Under the pieces are notes generated by a model. The model worked only from the letters and a program-made list of their open reading frames with translations, ran no database searches and was not told the origin of the DNA. Shown piece after piece: positions 55,891-64,000 of a stretch of DNA of 64,000 bases (position 1 is the first letter of the stretch; every line of letters begins with the position of its first letter). The translations under genes and the position numbers were made by a program. Source of the DNA: Kondoa malvinella (lineage: Eukaryota > Basidiomycota > Agaricostilbomycetes > Agaricostilbales > Kondoaceae); contig BCIM01000010.1 of NCBI GenBank assembly GCA_039545315.1, positions 570,441 through 634,440 on the forward strand. Direction: 5' to 3'.

Positions 55891-58800
55891 ATGTCGCTGC
55901 GCATCAAGAGCGATGAGATTCGGTCGTTGGAGCTGCTGAACCCTTTGCCCATTTGGTCCAGGATCTACGTGCTGCCTTTCCTCGTGCTCTACCCGTTCGC
56001 CACGTATGCATACACGGCCAAATATCAAGAGTGGCTCAATGAAGAGCAGGCAAACACCTTTCTCGTCTGTCTGGCCTTGTTTGGATCTCATGCGCTGTCT
56101 TTCTTGGGCACAAAATGGTCTGCCAGCTATAGAGCGAGAACGACTTGCGTCAAGGTGAACAGAACTCGCTCTGGCGTTGTTACAAGGCTGAGGCGGCACT
56201 TGTCTGCAGGCCCCTTCAATGAAAACAGCTACCTTGATCCGTATCATTCCTCAGAAGGACAAGGGAGCAGGCGATATCGTTCCGCTGCAGAAATCTCGTC
56301 GAACAGCAACTTCACCTGAATCCGTCTATTGGTTCAGCTATCAAAGAGACAAGTTTACATACTCGCCCGAAAACAAGGAATTCTCTCGTCTGGCATACCC
56401 TGTCGACTCTATACCCGCTCCGACTTTGAGCACTTTCCAAAATTCAGAAGGGCTCTCGACCACAACAGCTGTGAACTCAGTAGAAAATGCATACGGCAAG
56501 AACACCTTTGATATACCCATCCCGACGTTCAAAGAATTGTTTGGTGAACATGCGGTCGCGCCTTTCTTTGTCTTCCAGCTGTTCTGTGTCGGTCTTTGGT
56601 GCTTGGATGAATATTGGTACTACTCCATCTTTACGCTCTTCATGTTGGTTGTATTCGAATGCACTGTCGTGTTTCAGGTTCGTCAAAGGGGCAGATATGA
56701 TGTATACCGAATTTCTCAATCATCCGGACGAAACAGAGACAACGTACTTTGGCTGAATTCCGTACAATGACCATCAAGCCATATCCTATCAATGTACACC
56801 GCGCTGGGTCTTGGTTCGAAGTATTGTCAGATGCATTGTTACCCGGAGATCTGGTTTCGATAGGTCAGTGTGGTCCATTGCTTTCAGCGTAAGCTGATCC
56901 CAATGTGTGCTGAATACTGACAGTCCGCTCAAAAGAAGACTCTGGCCTTCCTTGCGATCTTATCCTATTGCAAGGTACCTGCATCGTCAACGAAGCCATG
57001 CTGTCTGGCGAATCAACTCCAATGCTCAAAGAATCTGTCGCTCTTCGACCACCTACAGACGTACTAGACATGAACGCAGCCGACCGAAACTCGATCCTCT
57101 TTGGCGGTACCAAAGTCCTACAAGCATCAGCTACTTCGGAATCAAGCAAGAACGACAAACAGACGCCCGATGGAGGATGCATCGCTATCGTTTTGAAGAC
57201 TGGTTTCGGGACATCTCAAGGCCAACTTGTCCGAACGATGATCTTCTCTACTGAACGTGTCACCGCCAACAATTTGGAGAGCTTCTTGTTCATTGGCTTC
57301 TTGTTGATTTTTGCTATTGCTGCTAGTGCCTATGTCTGGATCAAGGGTTCGCTTTTTGTCTGCTCCACAAGGAAGAGTGCTGATTGCTAGCGCAGGTGTT
57401 GAGAATGACAGACCGAGAATGAAGCTGCTCCTAGATTGTGTCATCATTATTACTTCTGTCGTGCCGCCTGAACTACCAATGGAACTCAGTCTGGCAGTCA
57501 ACAATTCTTTGGTCGCTCTCTCGAAATATGGTTTGTCTATTCGCAATTTGGTGTATCAAAGCTGATGTTTGGAGCAGCTATCTTTTGCACTGAACCATTC
57601 AGGATACCGTTGGCTGGAAGAGTGGATGTATGTTGCTTTGACAAGACTGGGACTATCACTGGAGAAGATTTGATCGTTGAAGGTATTGCTGGTGTCGAGT
57701 GCGTTCCGTCGAATTCAGCTCGTTCGAGAGCTGAAATTTGTCCGAATGGCACAGTCCATCAAATCCGAGAAAGCTCACACCAGTACACGAAACAACAATG
57801 GAGACTACTCTCACGCTTGCTTCTGCTCATGCCTTGGTTCTCCTCGATGAAGCTGGCGTAGTCGGCGACCCGATGGAGAAGACTACCCTAGACGCGCTCG
57901 GCTGGTCCTTGTCGAGCGGCGACACTATCGGTCCAGCACCACCCGCGAAAGAAAAGAAACGTCTTGAGCTCGCTGCACCAGTCAAGAAGGGTGTAGTGAA
58001 ACCAGTTGAAGCTCCTCTCCCACCTGCGCAGAAACCTCAATCACCTCACAAAGCTGTCGTACAAATCAAGAGGCGTTATCAATTCTCTTCCGCATTGAAA
58101 AGAATGTCGACTGTTTCATCTATTCAAACACCATCTGAACCAAAGAGGAAGCTGCTTGTTTCTGTCAAAGGCGCACCAGAAACGCTTAAGAACATGTACA
58201 TCTCCGTCCCGGCTGATTATGAGAAGACATACAAGTGGTATGCGCAGCAAGGTAGTCGTGTTTTGGCCTTGGGCTACAAGTGGCTGGAAGGTGTTTCGCC
58301 CGATCAAGTGCGTCGGAAAAGCTTGCTGCCAGACTTGCTCTAATTCAGATCGTGTAACAGGTCAATAGGCTAGACCGCGACCGAGTCGAATGCGATCTCC
58401 ATTTCGCTGGCTTTCTGGTCTTCCATTGTCCTCTGAAGCCAGACGCAGTCAAGTCCATCAAGGCGTTGAACGATTCGTCGCACAGGGTCAGTAACGCTTC
58501 TCGTAGGATCTGATCTTGCTGATGGGCCTTTTACTCTGGCAGTGTATCATGATCACTGGGGACAACCCTCTCACAGCAACACATGTTGCAAGAGACGTCG
58601 AGATTGTGGATCGCGATGTGCTCATCTTGGACCTGAAAGAAGGTGCTACGAGCGAAACAGGTACGCAAAGTGCACTCAGTGCAGCTTGCTTCTTCTTAGC
58701 TGTGTTTGTACAGATCTGATCTGGAAATCTATCGACGAATCAAAGATCATCCCCGTGGATGTCACCAAACCTATCGATCAAGAGCTGCTGAACAATTACG

Positions 58801-60365
58801 ACATCTGTATGACTGGAGCCGCTTTGAAGCAGTTCGCAGACAGACCAGCTTGGTCAGAACAGCTTGTACGACACGTTTGGGTCTATGCTCGAGTTTCACC
58901 CATCCAAAAGGAGTTCATCATCGGAACACTGAAAGACTTGGGCTACGTGACTTTGATGGCCGGAGACGGTACAAACGATGTTGGTGCACTCAAGAGAGCA
59001 CATATCGGTGTCGCGCTACTTAACGGCTCAGAAGAAGACCTCAAGCAAATCGCAGAACACCAGAAACTCGAACGCATCAAGAAGATCTATGAACAGCAGA
59101 TGAAGCTCACGAGACGATTCAATCAAGCTCCTCCGCCAGTACCTCTTGCCATACAGCATCTATATCCTGAGATGGTAGAAGCTCAGAAGAAGGCCGCTGC
59201 CGAACACGCTGCTAACGTCAAGCAAGCTCAGCCGCAGAAATTCGACATGGACCAGATTATGAGCAAGATGTCTGCACTGGAGGAAGATGACCAGCCACCT
59301 ACCATCAAGCTTGGAGATGCATCTGTTGCTGCGCCATTCACGTCGAAACTCGCCAATGTCGCTGCTATCGTCAACATCATCCGACAAGGACGGTGTACAT
59401 TGGTTGCGACGATGCAGATGTACAAAATTTTGGGTCTGAATTGTCTGATTTCAGCATACAGGTGAGATCCATCGCTGGTTCGCTTTGTATGAAGCTGACT
59501 GACCATGGACCTTGCAGTCTGTCTGTTCAGTACCTTGATGGTATCAAGTATGGAGATTATCAAGTGACGATCACCGGTCTTTTGATGTCTGTGTGCTTCT
59601 TCTGCATATCACGCGCAAAGGTGCGTTCTATAGTGCGCTCTCCAGTAGCTTTCCCTAACAGCCGCTTGCAGCCCGTCGACAAGCTTTCGAAAGAACGACC
59701 ACTGGGAAACATCTTCAGCTTCTATGTCCTCTTTTCTGTTCTACTCCAGTTTTCAATTCATATCGTCTCCTTCCTGTATGTGACGGGCCTATCAGAATAC
59801 TATGAGCCGTTCGTCTTCTTTCGCTCATAAGTCCTGTTCGTGACTTACTGCGTATTGGCCACCAACAGACGATCAGAAAAGGTCGACTTAGAGAAGGAAT
59901 TCAAGCCCAGCTTGCTCAATAGCGCGGTCTACCTCGTCTCGCTCACTCAGCAAGTATCGACTTTCGCTCTGAACTACCAAGGTCGACCTTTCCGTGAAGG
60001 CCTGACTGAGAACCCAGCACTTTACTATGGTCTGCTCGGCGTTGCTGGTGTAGCCATCAACGGTGCTCTGGATCTGGTCCCAGAATTCAATAGCTGGTTG
60101 CAATTGACGAACATGCCTTGGGATGTGAGTTCTTCCTTGCTTCTCATTAAATCAGCTCATGTTCTTGTAGTTCCGGATCCGACTGATTATTGCAATGGTC
60201 TTCGACTATGGCGGAGCTTACGTCGGCGAGGCGCTGATGAAATACTTCTTTATCGACAAGAAGCCGAAGGAATTGATCACTAGAGGAAGGGATAGACGCG
60301 AGAAGCGTAGAAAAGCGGAAGAGGAAGCTGAGAAGCTAGCTTTGGAGGGCAAGAAGGAGAAATAG
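55891..60365 (+). CDS. SPF1: P5A-type ATPase Spf1 (ER transmembrane-helix dislocase)
   Basis: Spf1 is the ER P5A ATPase that removes mis-inserted tail-anchored and signal-anchored proteins. The start [19 protein letters not shown] leads into the first membrane pair. An actuator domain contains [19 protein letters not shown]. The P5A membrane signature is [18 protein letters not shown], followed by the phosphorylation motif [14 protein letters not shown] (Asp codon at 57640). The nucleotide-binding part has [29 protein letters not shown] and the hinge [19 protein letters not shown]. Six C-terminal membrane helices follow, and the tail is basic ([18 protein letters not shown]). Stop at 60363-60365. 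More than ten short introns. Length of about 1,200 residues fits the family. Confidence 0.95.
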
Positions 60366-60437
60366 AGGCATTGCATTTGCATGATAGAACCATCGTGAAA
60401 TTACGCGACGCGTCTCTTCTCTTGTCCTCAAACCAAA

Positions 60438-63511
<3,074 letters not shown>

Positions 63512-63681
63512 TCACTTGTCTAGACTGTTTGGGACTGTGCTGCTGGGCAGATGTAATATGTATCTTGGGCATGTATGTATTGTGCAATGTAGCAGTGCAG
63601 GGCAAGCCGTCACTTTGAGCGGCTGAACTCATACCCCAGACTCCGCATGAATACATCAATATGGCTTGATCTGCGACAAGC

Positions 63682-64000
63682 ATGCAGAGACAGATACAAG
63701 CGCTACGCCGTGGACATCTACTACGAGCTAGAAGGGCCTCAGGTCAAGCTGGACCACTGCCAACTGCCTCGAATATCTTGAAGCCTGCGATTGCCTTTGG
63801 CGCGGGAATTGCATTGACCGCTGCTGCCTTTCAATTCACTGCTGGACCACCTCAAGTGCTTGCAGAAGAACCAAGGGCAGATCAGAAGAAAGGCGCTCCT
63901 CGCAGACGACCCTTTGCAACAGATTTCAAGGATGCCATTGCGGAACTTCATGCAACATTTCCCGCTGAACAAGTGTCCATTGATGAAGATGACCTAAAGC
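63682..64000 (+). CDS. D-lactate dehydrogenase (cytochrome)-like, 3' cut by window
   Basis: Only the N-terminus is present. MQRQIQALRRGHLLRARRA is an Arg-rich mitochondrial presequence, followed by a hydrophobic segment (AIAFGAGIALTAAAFQF) like the inner-membrane sorting signal of yeast Dld1. Then comes FKDAIAELHATFPAEQVSID, the start of the FAD-binding type-4 oxidase domain. The frame is open to the window end. The PP-loop and catalytic part lie outside, so a related D-2-hydroxyacid (e.g. D-2-hydroxyglutarate) dehydrogenase is not excluded. Confidence 0.72.
   Translation, partial: MQRQIQALRRGHLLRARRASGQAGPLPTASNILKPAIAFGAGIALTAAAFQFTAGPPQVLAEEPRADQKKGAPRRRPFATDFKDAIAELHATFPAEQVSIDEDDLK

Overview
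This is nuclear DNA of a compact, intron-rich fungal genome, most likely a basidiomycete. Nearly every gene is cut by short GT...AG introns (mostly about 45-60 nt, a few apparently under 30 nt). Genes lie close together on both strands, and the recognisable products are fungal: BIG1, MDV1, PAM16, PHB1, SPF1, MCM6, and a hypervirulence-type DUF5872/TUDOR protein. There are no operons, no Shine-Dalgarno sites, and I saw no CRISPR array or tRNA gene. I cannot name the species. Exon structures were worked out by eye from frames and splice motifs, so gene ends are firmer than internal junctions.

Layout. 1-5.2 kb: 3' part of an amidase, a uracil phosphoribosyltransferase, and copy A of a 1.66-kb inverted duplication carrying a nucleolar (UTP16/BUD21-like) gene. 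5.5-13.9 kb: one giant minus-strand gene for a TRANK1-like superfamily I helicase. 14.3-25.5 kb: an unrecognised large gene, an orphan-family gene with a paralogue at 54.4 kb, a short-chain dehydrogenase, PAM16, a UIM/PPxY adaptor-like protein and another orphan. 26.7-32.1 kb: PHB1, a tiny Cys/Gly-rich protein, BIG1 and a GNAT acetyltransferase. 32.5-36.3 kb: a tandem pair of secreted, probably GPI-anchored proteins whose mature N-terminus is predicted to be histidine. 36.5-38.7 kb: allantoicase fused to ureidoglycolate lyase. 38.8-43.7 kb: a mitoribosomal protein and MDV1 sharing a 59-bp divergent promoter, then the DUF5872/TUDOR gene. 43.8-52.2 kb: lineage-specific secreted and orphan genes, a double-GNAT protein and an F-box protein. 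52.2-53.9 kb: copy B of the duplication. 54.4-64 kb: the second orphan-family paralogue, the P5A ATPase SPF1, MCM6, and the start of a D-lactate dehydrogenase.

Themes. Mitochondrial functions recur (PAM16, PHB1, MDV1, a mitoribosomal protein, D-lactate dehydrogenase), as do nitrogen and pyrimidine salvage (amidase, allantoicase/ureidoglycolate lyase, UPRT) and the secretory system (BIG1, SPF1, the GPI pair). The most promising items for new biology are the N-terminal-His GPI pair, the inverted duplication whose edge coincides with a start codon, the fused ureide enzyme, and the two-member orphan family.
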